NCBI GenBank assembly: GCA_003151375.1
Contig: PLXI01000242.1
Coordinates: forward strand, 1-9,111
Reading direction: 5' to 3'
Origin: Hyphomicrobiales bacterium
GTDB taxonomy: Bacteria > Pseudomonadota > Alphaproteobacteria > Rhizobiales > Aestuariivirgaceae
DNA length: 9,111 nt
Part shown: positions 1-7,243 of the stretch, piece after piece
How positions within the stretch are numbered: position 1 is the stretch's first letter
How the letters are laid out: each line of letters begins with the position of its first letter
Translations under genes and position numbers: made by a program
Notes under the pieces: generated by a model
Database searches by the model: none
What the model saw: the letters and a program-made list of their open reading frames with translations, nothing else
What the model was told of the DNA's origin: nothing

Positions 1-2
1 AG

Positions 3-161
3 CTGATCCGCAAGAGTCTCACGGAATCTGATGGAACTTTATTTGCGTTGACTCAATTGGCGCATCTTTCACTTCGCCAGCGATTCCACCTGCTCGCGCG
101 ATACTCTAGTGATGCGTGGCGTAAGGGCCGCTCTTGTTGCTGGCCCAATCCCAATAAGTGA
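3..161 (+). CDS. Possible 3' end of a + strand gene (partial, unrecognised)
   Basis: A + strand frame is open from the left edge of the window to a TGA at 159-161, giving 52 codons with no start inside the window. The translation (from LIRKSLTESDG to WPNPNK) contains an amphipathic helix-like stretch, LFALTQLAHLSLRQRFHLL, which looks more protein-like than random. All three - strand frames are closed between positions 19 and 71, so a - strand gene is unlikely here. If real, its last 56 bases overlap the 3' end of the convergent DUF2336 gene. I do not recognise the family. An open frame of this length can arise by chance, so confidence is low. Confidence 0.28.
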   Translation: MIRKSLTESDGTLFALTQLAHLSLRQRFHLLARYSSDAWRKGRSCCWPNPNK

Positions 162-1728
162 GAAGGATGCGGGCCTTGGTGTAGGAAAGTTGGTCAAACA
201 CCGCTTGAAGTTCTTCAAAGTTGCGGCTTGGATCAATCAACGCGTGTTCTCCAGCAACAAAGTTTGGCAAATTTGTCGCCAAGTCGGCACGCGAAATGCC
301 AGCAACTTTTAACAATGCCATCATGGCCTCGCCAGAGGAGTCTGCAAAAATGCGTTCGATTGTGGCAGGAGTCACTTTGACGGCCGCTGCCACCTTCATT
401 GCCGCTTCATCCGTCTGCCCAGCCAAAGCTTGCAGAAGACCGGCGCCCACGTCTTCAACCGAAATAGATGATGTGCCACCCTCTTCGCCCTTCATCGTGA
501 TGCGCAAGATGCGGGTGAGGTTTTCAGAGTCCGTCAGGAAGCGGGTGAGCAAATAGCGCCGCAGTTGCACTGGCGCAGACCAGAATAATTCAAAGGCCGT
601 ATGGATTGGCAAATCCTGCCTGATGCACAATGGGGCCAACAGTTCAGGATTTTCGGACGCAACACGGGCCAACTCTGCAAAGCCGTCTTGCGGAATTTCA
701 GCTGCCGCATTGCGCACCAAAGTCAACAACACAGAAACATCCGCACCTGCTACCAAAGCTTCGGTCACGGCGCGGCTCAGACGCCTACGGCGGGCAACCA
801 TGCGCAATTGTTCTTGGTTGCCCTGATCTATTACCGGGAAGAGATCTTCGTCAGCAATCTGCATGCAATCTTCGAGCAATGGGCCTGAGACTGTAACATC
901 CTGATCGACCAAAAGCCTCGAAACCAGAAAAGATGGTGGTGTATCCATCATCGAAAGGCGCTGCGCCAAAACCACGCGTATGTTTTGTGAGAGGCGCGGC
1001 AACATTCGCAACAAGGTATCAGCAGCGAGTGCGCGCTCATGCGGCTGGCCGCCACCAGCACCTGCACCTGACATCATGTCGATCAAAGAGCGGGCAAGCT
1101 CAGACTGTTCTGCATCTTGCGCTGGGCTAAGTTGCTCCAGCACCTTGGTTTTAGGAACGGTTGGAATTTCATCGAATATGTCACGCTTAGGTTGGCGGCG
1201 CAGCAGGCTTGTGGCTGCTCTTAAAGGCGAAACAGGCACGGCAGCTGGCGGTTGAACTAGCTCAGCTACCGGCGCAGACAGCGCTTCTGGCATAGGGCTC
1301 TGTGGCATCTCTGCCGCTGGCGGATCTGGAATGTTTAGTTGAGTTTCTGCAACGAAAGGTGCAGGCTCAGCTAGCACTTCAATGCTGGGAATCTCTTCGG
1401 GCATAGTTGCCTGCGTTTCCACCGCTGATGGAGCCATCTCACTGGGTGTTGTAGGTATCTCTATCGGCGCATCGGGAACAATTATAGCAGGTACGGCAAC
1501 AAGTTCCGGCTGGATCGGTGCAGGCGCAATCACAACTTCAACTGGCGCAGCTACTATCGGCAAAGGGATAACAACCGATGCTAGATCAGGAACCACTACC
1601 GTAATGGGCTCAAGCTTTTTCAGCAATGACGTGAGGCGACGGAACGAGTCAGCGCTGACCCGGCGCGGCGCGGCCGTGGGCTGTGCCATGTCTGGCGAAG
1701 GCCAAGCTGATTCGTTGATAACGTTCAT
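106..1728 (-). CDS. DUF2336 domain-containing protein with long Pro/Ala/Val-rich spacer
   Basis: This encodes a 540-residue protein of unknown function. Residues about 1-41 are a short basic N-terminal segment ending in TSLLKKLEP. Residues about 42-170 are a low-complexity Pro/Ala/Val/Glu-rich stretch, probably disordered. A second basic motif (TSLLRRQPKRD) follows at about 173-183, and then an all-helical region from about 200 to near the C terminus. That region has the repeat-like pattern of DUF2336, for example ALAADTLLRMLPRLSQNIRV and VARRRRLSRAVTEALV. DUF2336 proteins are common in alphaproteobacteria and resemble helical-repeat scaffolds, but no activity is established. No signal peptide or membrane segment is visible, so a cytoplasmic location is inferred. 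The start is taken at the ATG at 1728. An in-frame TTG at 1749 and an ATG at 1689 are alternatives, and none has a clear Shine-Dalgarno. The gene is divergent from msrB. Confidence 0.82.
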   Translation of the reverse strand: MNVINESAWPSPDMAQPTAAPRRVSADSFRRLTSLLKKLEPITVVVPDLASVVIPLPIVAAPVEVVIAPAPIQPELVAVPAIIVPDAPIEIPTTPSEMAPSAVETQATMPEEIPSIEVLAEPAPFVAETQLNIPDPPAAEMPQSPMPEALSAPVAELVQPPAAVPVSPLRAATSLLRRQPKRDIFDEIPTVPKTKVLEQLSPAQDAEQSELARSLIDMMSGAGAGGGQPHERALAADTLLRMLPRLSQNIRVVLAQRLSMMDTPPSFLVSRLLVDQDVTVSGPLLEDCMQIADEDLFPVIDQGNQEQLRMVARRRRLSRAVTEALVAGADVSVLLTLVRNAAAEIPQDGFAELARVASENPELLAPLCIRQDLPIHTAFELFWSAPVQLRRYLLTRFLTDSENLTRILRITMKGEEGGTSSISVEDVGAGLLQALAGQTDEAAMKVAAAVKVTPATIERIFADSSGEAMMALLKVAGISRADLATNLPNFVAGEHALIDPSRNFEELQAVFDQLSYTKARILLTYWDWASNKSGPYATHH

Positions 1729-1765
1729 AGAACCACACAAAAGCGCCAAATGGTTTCACAGAGGA

Positions 1766-1795
1766 TTAACTGCGTTCGTTTTGGGGCTTTACACT
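1766..1795 (+). promoter_or_regulatory. Weak candidate promoter for the msrB cluster
   Basis: TTAACT (1766-1771) and TACACT (1790-1795) are separated by 18 bases. Each matches 4 of 6 positions of the sigma70-type -35 and -10 consensus. Transcription would start near 1802 and leave a leader of about 55 bases before msrB. This is the best candidate seen between DUF2336 and msrB, but the match is modest. The rest of 1729-1856 shows no other clear structure. Confidence 0.25.
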
Positions 1796-1856
1796 CTCGA
1801 AGGTTGCCAGCATGGTTAATGGCGGGTTAAACACATGTTTCAAATCAGGTGCGTTC

Positions 1857-2252
1857 ATGGCCAAAATCGAAAAAACCGATGCTGAGTGGAGCAAAGCGCT
1901 TTCGCCCGAAAGCTTTCAAGTTACGCGCAAACATGGCACCGAGCGGGCCTTCACCAGCCCTTTGAATGATGAGAAGCGCAAAGGCATGTTCGACTGCATT
2001 TGCTGCGGCAAGCCCGTGTTTCCATCTGATACCAAGTTTGACTCAGGCACAGGCTGGCCTAGTTTTTATGCACCAGCTTCAGCCGAAGCCATTGGCACCT
2101 CTACAGACCGCAAATTTTTCGTGAAGCGCACCGAAGTTCATTGTGCCGATTGTGATGCCCATCTTGGCCATGTGTTCCCCGATGGCCCGAAGCCAACCGG
2201 CCTACGCTATTGCATCAATGGTGCTGCACTTAAATTCAAGTCTGAAAAATGA
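1857..2252 (+). CDS. msrB: Peptide-methionine (R)-S-oxide reductase
   Basis: MsrB reduces the R-epimer of methionine sulfoxide in oxidised proteins, usually with thioredoxin as electron donor. The 131-residue protein is a full-length single-domain MsrB. The two zinc-binding CxxC pairs are C47/C50 (CICC) and C96/C99 (CADC), and the catalytic Cys is C119 in RYCINGAAL. The family signatures GWPSFYAP and HLGHVFPDGP are present. The position that carries the resolving Cys in many MsrBs (GCGWPSF) is Thr here (T65), so this is probably the form lacking that resolving Cys. There is no signal peptide, so it is cytoplasmic. The ATG at 1857 is preceded by AGG at 1847-1849 with 7-base spacing and fits the family start. 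An upstream in-frame ATG at 1812 would only add an unconserved tail. This is the first gene of the cluster and shares ATGA with the next one. Confidence 0.96.
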   Translation: MAKIEKTDAEWSKALSPESFQVTRKHGTERAFTSPLNDEKRKGMFDCICCGKPVFPSDTKFDSGTGWPSFYAPASAEAIGTSTDRKFFVKRTEVHCADCDAHLGHVFPDGPKPTGLRYCINGAALKFKSEK

Positions 2253-4345
2253 CGGCTCAAAAATCTACGAGTCCAATCGCCAAGCGTGTTCCTACAGTTG
2301 AAACGTGGCACGATTTTAAAAAGCATGACGACTATAAATGGCTGAAGGCCGCAAACTGGCAAGAGGTGATGCATAACCCGGCCAAATTGCCGAAGGATAT
2401 TCGCAGCTATTTGGAGGCGGAGAACCGTTATTTCAATTTCGCCATGGCGGACACAAAAGCTTTGCAAAAGCAGCTGTTCAAAGAAATGAAAGGCCGCATC
2501 AAAGCCGATGATAGTTCAGTGCCAGCGCCACAAGATGAGTGGGTTTACCAGACGCGTTTTCGCAAGGGCAGCCAATATCCCCTGTACTATCGCCAACCAA
2601 AAGCGGGCGGCAAAGCGCAATTGATGTTTGATGCCAATGCGCTAGCCAAGGGGCATGATTATTTCCACATGGAATCGCCTGATCTGTCACCAGATCAAAC
2701 GCTGGCGGCCTATGGTACTGATGCCAAAGGCTCAGAATTTTATGAGCTTCGTATTCGTGAATTAGCCACTGGCAAAGACAGGCGTGACAAGTTGAAAAAC
2801 ACATCGGGCGATGTGGCTTGGGCTGCCGATGGCAAAAGCTTTTTCTATACGGTGCAGGACGAACATCACCGCCCGTTGAAAACCTATTTGCACCGCCTTG
2901 GCACAAAGCAAGCTGATGACAAGCTGGTACATAATGAAAAAGATACTGGCCGCTTCACATCTGTTGGAACAACTGCCTCTGAACGCTTTGCTGCAATCAG
3001 CATTCATGACCATGAAACCTCTGAAGTTTTGCTGATTGATTTGGCCAAGCCCAAATCCAAGCCGCGTTTGGTGGTGCCCCGCACAGCCCAGATTGAATAT
3101 GATGTGCAAGATTGGCAAGAAACCCTCATTATCCGCACCAATGCGGCTGGAGCAGAAGATTACAAGCTGGTGCAAGCGCCGCTGGCAAATCCGACTCTCG
3201 AAAACTGGAAAGACTTGGTGCCGCATCGGCTTGGGATTTTTCTCGTCGCATTTGGTGTGTTTCAAAATTATATCGTGCGCTTAGAGCGTGAAAATGCCCT
3301 GCCGCGCATTGTGGTGCGCGATATGCGAAGCGGCTCTGAACATTCCATTGCCTTTGATGAAGAGGCCTATTCGCTGGGGTTTGGCGAAATGCGCGAGTTC
3401 AATACTGAGATTCTGCGTTTCACATACTCATCGCCCACAACGCCTTCGCAAGTTTACGATTACAACATGCAAACACGTGAACGCGTTTTGCGTAAAACCC
3501 AGATCATTCCATCGGGGCATAATCCGGCGGACTATGTGGCGCGACGTGTTTCAGCACCTGCCCATGATGGCGCGTTGATTCCCATAACGCTGCTTTACCG
3601 CAAGACCACAAAGCTGGATGGCACGGCGCCATTGTGGCTTTATGGCTATGGTTCTTATGGCATGTCCATGCCTGCAAGCTTCAATAGTGCCATACTTTCG
3701 CTGGTTGACCGCGGTTTTGTTTATGCCATTGCCCATGTGCGCGGTGGACAAGAAAAAGGCCGACAGTGGTATAAAGACGGTAAGCTGGAGAAAAAGCAAA
3801 ACACGTTTAAGGATTTCATTGCCTCGGCGCGTTATTTAATCGCACAGAAATTCACATCACAAGGGCACATCATTGCGCAAGGCGGCAGCGCTGGCGGCAT
3901 GCTGATGGGGGCTATTGCCAATATGGCACCAGAGCTTTGGCGCGGCATTATCGCCGAAGTACCTTTTGTTGATGTGCTAACCACCATGTTGGATGACACC
4001 TTGCCCCTCACTCCACCTGAGTGGCCCGAATGGGGCAATCCTATTGTCGACAAAAAAGCCTATGAAAACATCGCTGGTTATTCCCCAGTGGATAATGTTT
4101 CAGCCCAGAACTATCCGCATATTCTGGCTGTAGGCGGACTAACTGATCCGCGAGTCACCTATTGGGAGCCAGCCAAATGGGTGGCAAAGTTGCGCGGACT
4201 CAAAACTGATGGCAATCTGCTGCTGCTCAAAACCGTGATGACGGCCGGCCATGGCGGCGCTTCGGGTCGGTTTGAACAATTGAAAGAGGTGGCGGAAGCT
4301 TATGCTTTCGGCCTCAAAGTATCAGGTGATATAAATGTTAATTGA
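2249..4345 (+). CDS. ptrB: Oligopeptidase B / S9A prolyl-oligopeptidase family serine peptidase
   Basis: This cytoplasmic serine peptidase cuts short peptides; oligopeptidase B prefers bonds after Arg or Lys. The 698 residues match the usual length. An N-terminal helical segment (about 1-75) precedes a beta-propeller (about 75-415), which limits access to large proteins, and then the alpha/beta-hydrolase domain. Visible landmarks are YGYGSYG (465-471), HVRGG (496-500), the nucleophile S547 in GGSAGG, D633 in GLTDPRV and H668 in AGHGG, so the triad is intact. The segment EVPFVDVLTTMLDDTLPLTP followed by EWPEWGNP matches oligopeptidase B more closely than prolyl oligopeptidase. There is no signal peptide. 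The start ATG overlaps the msrB stop by 4 bases and has only a weak Shine-Dalgarno, so translational coupling is likely. The 3' end overlaps the next gene by 11 bases. Arg/Lys specificity is inferred from family membership. Confidence 0.93.
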   Translation: MTAQKSTSPIAKRVPTVETWHDFKKHDDYKWLKAANWQEVMHNPAKLPKDIRSYLEAENRYFNFAMADTKALQKQLFKEMKGRIKADDSSVPAPQDEWVYQTRFRKGSQYPLYYRQPKAGGKAQLMFDANALAKGHDYFHMESPDLSPDQTLAAYGTDAKGSEFYELRIRELATGKDRRDKLKNTSGDVAWAADGKSFFYTVQDEHHRPLKTYLHRLGTKQADDKLVHNEKDTGRFTSVGTTASERFAAISIHDHETSEVLLIDLAKPKSKPRLVVPRTAQIEYDVQDWQETLIIRTNAAGAEDYKLVQAPLANPTLENWKDLVPHRLGIFLVAFGVFQNYIVRLERENALPRIVVRDMRSGSEHSIAFDEEAYSLGFGEMREFNTEILRFTYSSPTTPSQVYDYNMQTRERVLRKTQIIPSGHNPADYVARRVSAPAHDGALIPITLLYRKTTKLDGTAPLWLYGYGSYGMSMPASFNSAILSLVDRGFVYAIAHVRGGQEKGRQWYKDGKLEKKQNTFKDFIASARYLIAQKFTSQGHIIAQGGSAGGMLMGAIANMAPELWRGIIAEVPFVDVLTTMLDDTLPLTPPEWPEWGNPIVDKKAYENIAGYSPVDNVSAQNYPHILAVGGLTDPRVTYWEPAKWVAKLRGLKTDGNLLLLKTVMTAGHGGASGRFEQLKEVAEAYAFGLKVSGDINVN

Positions 4346-4880
4346 AGCGGCTCGTTCCTGCTTATTGATGGTGGACATGCAAGAGCGCTTGCTGCCTGCC
4401 ATTCACGAATTTGAACGCGTGATTGAGCAATGCAGCCTGCTTTTGCGCGTGGCTGAGAAACTCGATTTGCCGCTGATAGTGACAGAGCAATACCCCAAGG
4501 GTCTTGGCCCCACAGTTCCGGAGCTGGAAAGCAAGAATGCGACGGTGTTTGAGAAGCTTTCTTTTTCAGGCCTTCGCGATGAGAAAATTCGTAGCCGTTT
4601 TAAAACGCTGGAAGATAGTGGCTTCAAGCAAGTGATTGTGTGTGGCGTTGAAGCGCATGTCTGCGTGTTGCAGACCGCGCTGGATTTGAAACAGGCGGCC
4701 TTTGAGGTTTTCGTGGTGGCAGATGCATGCTCGTCACGCTCGGCTCAATCTGCGGAATTGGCGTGGCCACGTCTGCGTCATCATGGCGTGCAAGTTGTGA
4801 ACACCGAAATGGTCGTATTTGAACTAGCCGGAAAAGCTGGAACGCCGGAATTTAAAGCGTTGAGCGCGCTGATTAAGTGA
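4335..4880 (+). CDS. Isochorismatase-family (cysteine hydrolase) protein
   Basis: This 181-residue single-domain protein belongs to the isochorismatase-like cysteine hydrolase superfamily. The expected triad is present: D14 in LLMVDMQERL, K74 in FEKLSFS and nucleophile C110 in GVEAHVCVLQT. The V105-E106 pair sits where the family has its conserved cis-peptide. The sequence resembles the small ISOC1/ISOC2- and YcaC-like branch rather than true isochorismatases of siderophore synthesis, and there are no siderophore genes nearby. The substrate is unknown; small amides are typical of relatives. The ATG at 4335 follows a strong AGGTGA (4324-4329) with 5-base spacing, located inside the end of ptrB, so the 11-base overlap is well supported. 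The protein has no signal peptide and is probably cytoplasmic. Confidence 0.9.
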   Translation: MLIEAARSCLLMVDMQERLLPAIHEFERVIEQCSLLLRVAEKLDLPLIVTEQYPKGLGPTVPELESKNATVFEKLSFSGLRDEKIRSRFKTLEDSGFKQVIVCGVEAHVCVLQTALDLKQAAFEVFVVADACSSRSAQSAELAWPRLRHHGVQVVNTEMVVFELAGKAGTPEFKALSALIK

Positions 4881-4890
4881 ACAGACACAG

Positions 4891-6072
4891 ATGACAAAAC
4901 ATGTGAATTTCAACTGGCAAGACCCGCTCAATCTCGACAGTCAGTTGACTGACGAAGAAAAGATGATCCGCGATTCCGCTTATGCGTTTGCGCAAGACAA
5001 GCTGATGCCGCGGGTGAAATTGGCTTTTCGCGAAGAGCGCTTTGACAAAGAAATTATGCGCGAAATGGGGGCCATGGGCTTTCTCGGCATGATGACGGCA
5101 GAAAAATTTGGTGGTTCTGGCTTGGGGTCTGTGGCTTACGGTTTGGTGGCGCGCGAAGTTGAGCGGGTGGATTCAGGTTACCGGTCAGCCATGAGTGTGC
5201 AGAACTCGCTGGTCATGCATCCGATTGAAGAATTTGGCAGCCAAGAGCAGAAACTTAAATATCTACCAAAGCTGGCCACAGGTGAAATGATCGGCTGTTT
5301 TGGCCTCACCGAACCTGATGCCGGTTCTGACCCCGGCGCCATGACAACACGAGCCAAGAAAACTTCCGCTGGCTATGTACTAAACGGAACCAAAACGTGG
5401 ATTAGCAATTCGCCAGTTGCAGATATCGCCGTGGTATGGGCCAAAGATGAGGCGGATGATATTCGCGGCTTTGTGGTTGAGCGGGGCCTGAAAGGATTTT
5501 CCACGCCAGAGATCAAAGGCAAAGTTTCACTGCGTGCATCAATCACTGGTGAGATTGTTCTCGACAATGTGGAAGTGCCGGACAGCGCTATTCTACCCCT
5601 CGCCAAGGGTTTGGGTGGGCCGTTTTCCTGTTTAAATAAAGCACGGCTCGGCATTGCCTGGGGCGTGATGGGGGCGGCGGAAGATTGCTGGCATAGGGCG
5701 CGGCAATATACGCTTGATCGCAAAATGTTCGGGCGGCCACTGGCGGCCACGCAACTTATTCAAATGAAGTTGGCACAAATGCAAACCGATATTGCGCTCG
5801 GCTTGCAAGGTTGTCTCGCTCTATGCCGTGGACTCGACGCTGGAAAAGTTTCGCCCATCGCCATTTCATTGATGAAACGCAATAACTGTTTAAAGGCGCT
5901 GGATGTGGCACGCATGGCGCGCGACATGCACGGCGGCAATGGCATTTCCGATGAATATCATGTGATCCGTCACATGGTGAATCTGGAAACAGTGAATACC
6001 TATGAAGGCACTGCAGATGTGCATGCGCTGATCTTGGGTCGCGCGCAAACCGGGATACAGGCATTTATGTGA
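4891..6072 (+). CDS. gcdH: Glutaryl-CoA dehydrogenase
   Basis: This FAD-dependent acyl-CoA dehydrogenase oxidises and decarboxylates glutaryl-CoA to crotonyl-CoA in lysine, hydroxylysine and tryptophan breakdown, passing electrons to ETF. The 393-residue protein has the N-terminal helical, middle beta and C-terminal helical layout of the family. Diagnostic features are ERVDSGYRSAMSVQNSLVMHPI, with R98 at the position that binds the glutaryl carboxylate, the FAD/substrate stretch GCFGLTEPDAGSDPGAMTT, and the catalytic base E372 in VNTYEGTADVH. The spacing from the isochorismatase-like gene is 10 bases without a clear Shine-Dalgarno, so reinitiation or coupling is likely. The CaiB-type CoA-transferase and LysR-type regulator genes that often accompany gcdH are not visible here, so glutarate activation must be encoded elsewhere. 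Confidence 0.95.
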   Translation: MTKHVNFNWQDPLNLDSQLTDEEKMIRDSAYAFAQDKLMPRVKLAFREERFDKEIMREMGAMGFLGMMTAEKFGGSGLGSVAYGLVAREVERVDSGYRSAMSVQNSLVMHPIEEFGSQEQKLKYLPKLATGEMIGCFGLTEPDAGSDPGAMTTRAKKTSAGYVLNGTKTWISNSPVADIAVVWAKDEADDIRGFVVERGLKGFSTPEIKGKVSLRASITGEIVLDNVEVPDSAILPLAKGLGGPFSCLNKARLGIAWGVMGAAEDCWHRARQYTLDRKMFGRPLAATQLIQMKLAQMQTDIALGLQGCLALCRGLDAGKVSPIAISLMKRNNCLKALDVARMARDMHGGNGISDEYHVIRHMVNLETVNTYEGTADVHALILGRAQTGIQAFM

Positions 6073-6605
6073 TGGAACTTGTGCTTCGCGCCGCTGAGTT
6101 AAAAGATGCCGAGGCTATTCAGAACATTTATGCACATCACGTCTTAAACGGAACTGCGAGTTTCGACACTGTGCCGCGCAGTTTGGCAGAAACGCGAGAG
6201 AAGATCAGTTCGGTCAGTGCCCAGGGATGGCCGTTTCTTGTAGCAGAGAATTCTGGAACTGTGTTGGGTTATGCTTATGCGACGCAATTTAGAGAGCGCG
6301 CTGCCTATGCTTCAACTTGCGAGAATTCAATTTATGTTTTGGCAGACCAGCGTGGAAACGGCATTGGCGCTGCATTGCTAAAAGAGTTGGTGCAACATGC
6401 AACGACGTGCGAGTTCAGGCAGATGATCGCCGTGATTGGTGGTGGTGAACCTGCCTCCATTGCTGTGCATGAAAAGTTAGGCTTTAAACTGGCAGGCCGG
6501 ATGAAATCCGTGGGTCGCAAAAAGGGCATGTGGTTAGATACGGTCTATATGCAATTGCCGCTGGGTAAAGGTAACGCCAGCGCGCCTAAGCGTGAGCCAG
6601 TTTGA
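6072..6605 (+). CDS. GNAT N-acetyltransferase, phosphinothricin / methionine-sulfoximine type
   Basis: This 177-residue acetyl-CoA-dependent N-acetyltransferase belongs to the Pat/Bar/MddA branch of the GNAT superfamily. The N-terminal LRAAELKDAEAIQNIYAHHV is the usual opening. The acetyl-CoA pyrophosphate loop RGNGIG has R94, G97 and G99. The family signatures FRQMIAVIGGG (115-125), the segment ASIAVHEKLGF, and WLDTVYMQ near the end are all present. Relatives acetylate phosphinothricin, methionine sulfoximine or methionine sulfone. In most bacteria the natural substrate is unproven, so the call stops at subfamily. The ATG at 6072 shares one base with the gcdH stop (TGATG); a GTG directly upstream at 6069 is possible but less likely. 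Its presence with msrB in one cluster may reflect handling of oxidised methionine analogues, which is speculation. Confidence 0.88.
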   Translation: MELVLRAAELKDAEAIQNIYAHHVLNGTASFDTVPRSLAETREKISSVSAQGWPFLVAENSGTVLGYAYATQFRERAAYASTCENSIYVLADQRGNGIGAALLKELVQHATTCEFRQMIAVIGGGEPASIAVHEKLGFKLAGRMKSVGRKKGMWLDTVYMQLPLGKGNASAPKREPV

Positions 6606-7183
6606 TGACTTTAGCTGCACACAAATTCGTATTTGCCTTCGCATTTATGGTGATTGAATTCACATCACCTACGTACGCGAATGAAATCGCTTGGCCGAAA
6701 ATGGCTTCGGGTGAGAAAATAATTCTCACCGAATTGGCGCAGGTTCCAACCCAGCTTCGCGATGCGGCGCGATTGTCCATGGTGTCAGGCACTCCTGTTG
6801 AATTTACTTTCTTCAAAGCCCCCAAGGGCCGTGACTATGTGATTGTTACGCCCTGTTGTGGCAGCGACCAAAATCACGCGGCCTTGTTTGAGTTTAGCGA
6901 CGGACTGGTGCAGCCTGTGGGTCTGTCAGTTGGCGATCCGAGATTGGGCTTCACCACCCAAATTTCGCCGGATGAAATCACTCTTGGCCCCGACGCTCAA
7001 TCCATTCGCACCCATGTTAGCAAGCTAACTTGTGAGGAGGGCGACTGGCGCTATTATTACAGCTTCGATGAAGCGGACCGTCTTTTTCTGCGCAGCGCAA
7101 TAGATACAAGCTGCGAACACTTGGGCACTCGCGAATTATACCGCGCCCACAAAGTTGATGTTGGGAAATGGTGGATGCATTGA
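6605..7183 (+). CDS. Predicted secreted protein with four cysteines, unknown function
   Basis: I do not recognise this 192-residue protein. Residues 1-25 look like a Sec signal peptide: a short N-region with H6 and K7, a hydrophobic core FVFAFAFMVI, and a probable cleavage after TYA (residue 25). The mature part is about 167 residues with no further membrane segment, so it is probably periplasmic or exported. It has four cysteines, an adjacent pair C84-C85 in TPCCGSD plus C143 and C170, compatible with disulfides. It lacks the -LxxC- lipobox of a lipoprotein. Aromatic clusters (WRYYYSF and KWWMH at the very end) stand out. The start ATG overlaps the GNAT stop by one base (TGATG), arguing for membership of the same operon; an in-frame TTG at 6602 is an alternative. 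It is the last gene of the cluster. Confidence 0.75.
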   Translation: MTLAAHKFVFAFAFMVIEFTSPTYANEIAWPKMASGEKIILTELAQVPTQLRDAARLSMVSGTPVEFTFFKAPKGRDYVIVTPCCGSDQNHAALFEFSDGLVQPVGLSVGDPRLGFTTQISPDEITLGPDAQSIRTHVSKLTCEEGDWRYYYSFDEADRLFLRSAIDTSCEHLGTRELYRAHKVDVGKWWMH

Positions 7184-7194
7184 TTCCAACACCT

Positions 7195-7225
7195 AAAAAC
7201 CTGATCCGCATGGAGACGGCTGATC
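7195..7225 (-). terminator. Weak candidate terminator for the TSUP gene
   Basis: On the - strand, GAT-CAG-CCG, an 8-base loop, and CGG-ATC can form a 6-pair hairpin with a 3-base bulge. It is followed by AGG and a run of five T (7199-7195). It lies 19 bases beyond the TSUP stop in the convergent gap with the secreted-protein gene. The stem is short and bulged, so this is only a possibility. I see no convincing + strand terminator in the gap. Confidence 0.2.
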
Positions 7226-7243
7226 TGTTGCGATAACGCGGCA

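Noticed and set aside
1812..1856. Upstream in-frame ATG for msrB adding 15 residues
   Set aside because: The added residues are not MsrB-like, and the ATG at 1857 has its own AGG at good spacing. It cannot be fully excluded because an AAGG also precedes 1812.
2762..3265. Long - strand frame of 167 residues inside ptrB
   Set aside because: It is fully antiparallel to a well-supported peptidase gene and its translation shows no domain pattern. Other long antisense frames inside ptrB and gcdH were rejected for the same reason.
7201..7210. CTGATCCGCA occurring at both 3-12 and 7201-7210
   Set aside because: It is a single shared 10-mer with unrelated flanks, expected by chance in a window this size and not an element boundary.
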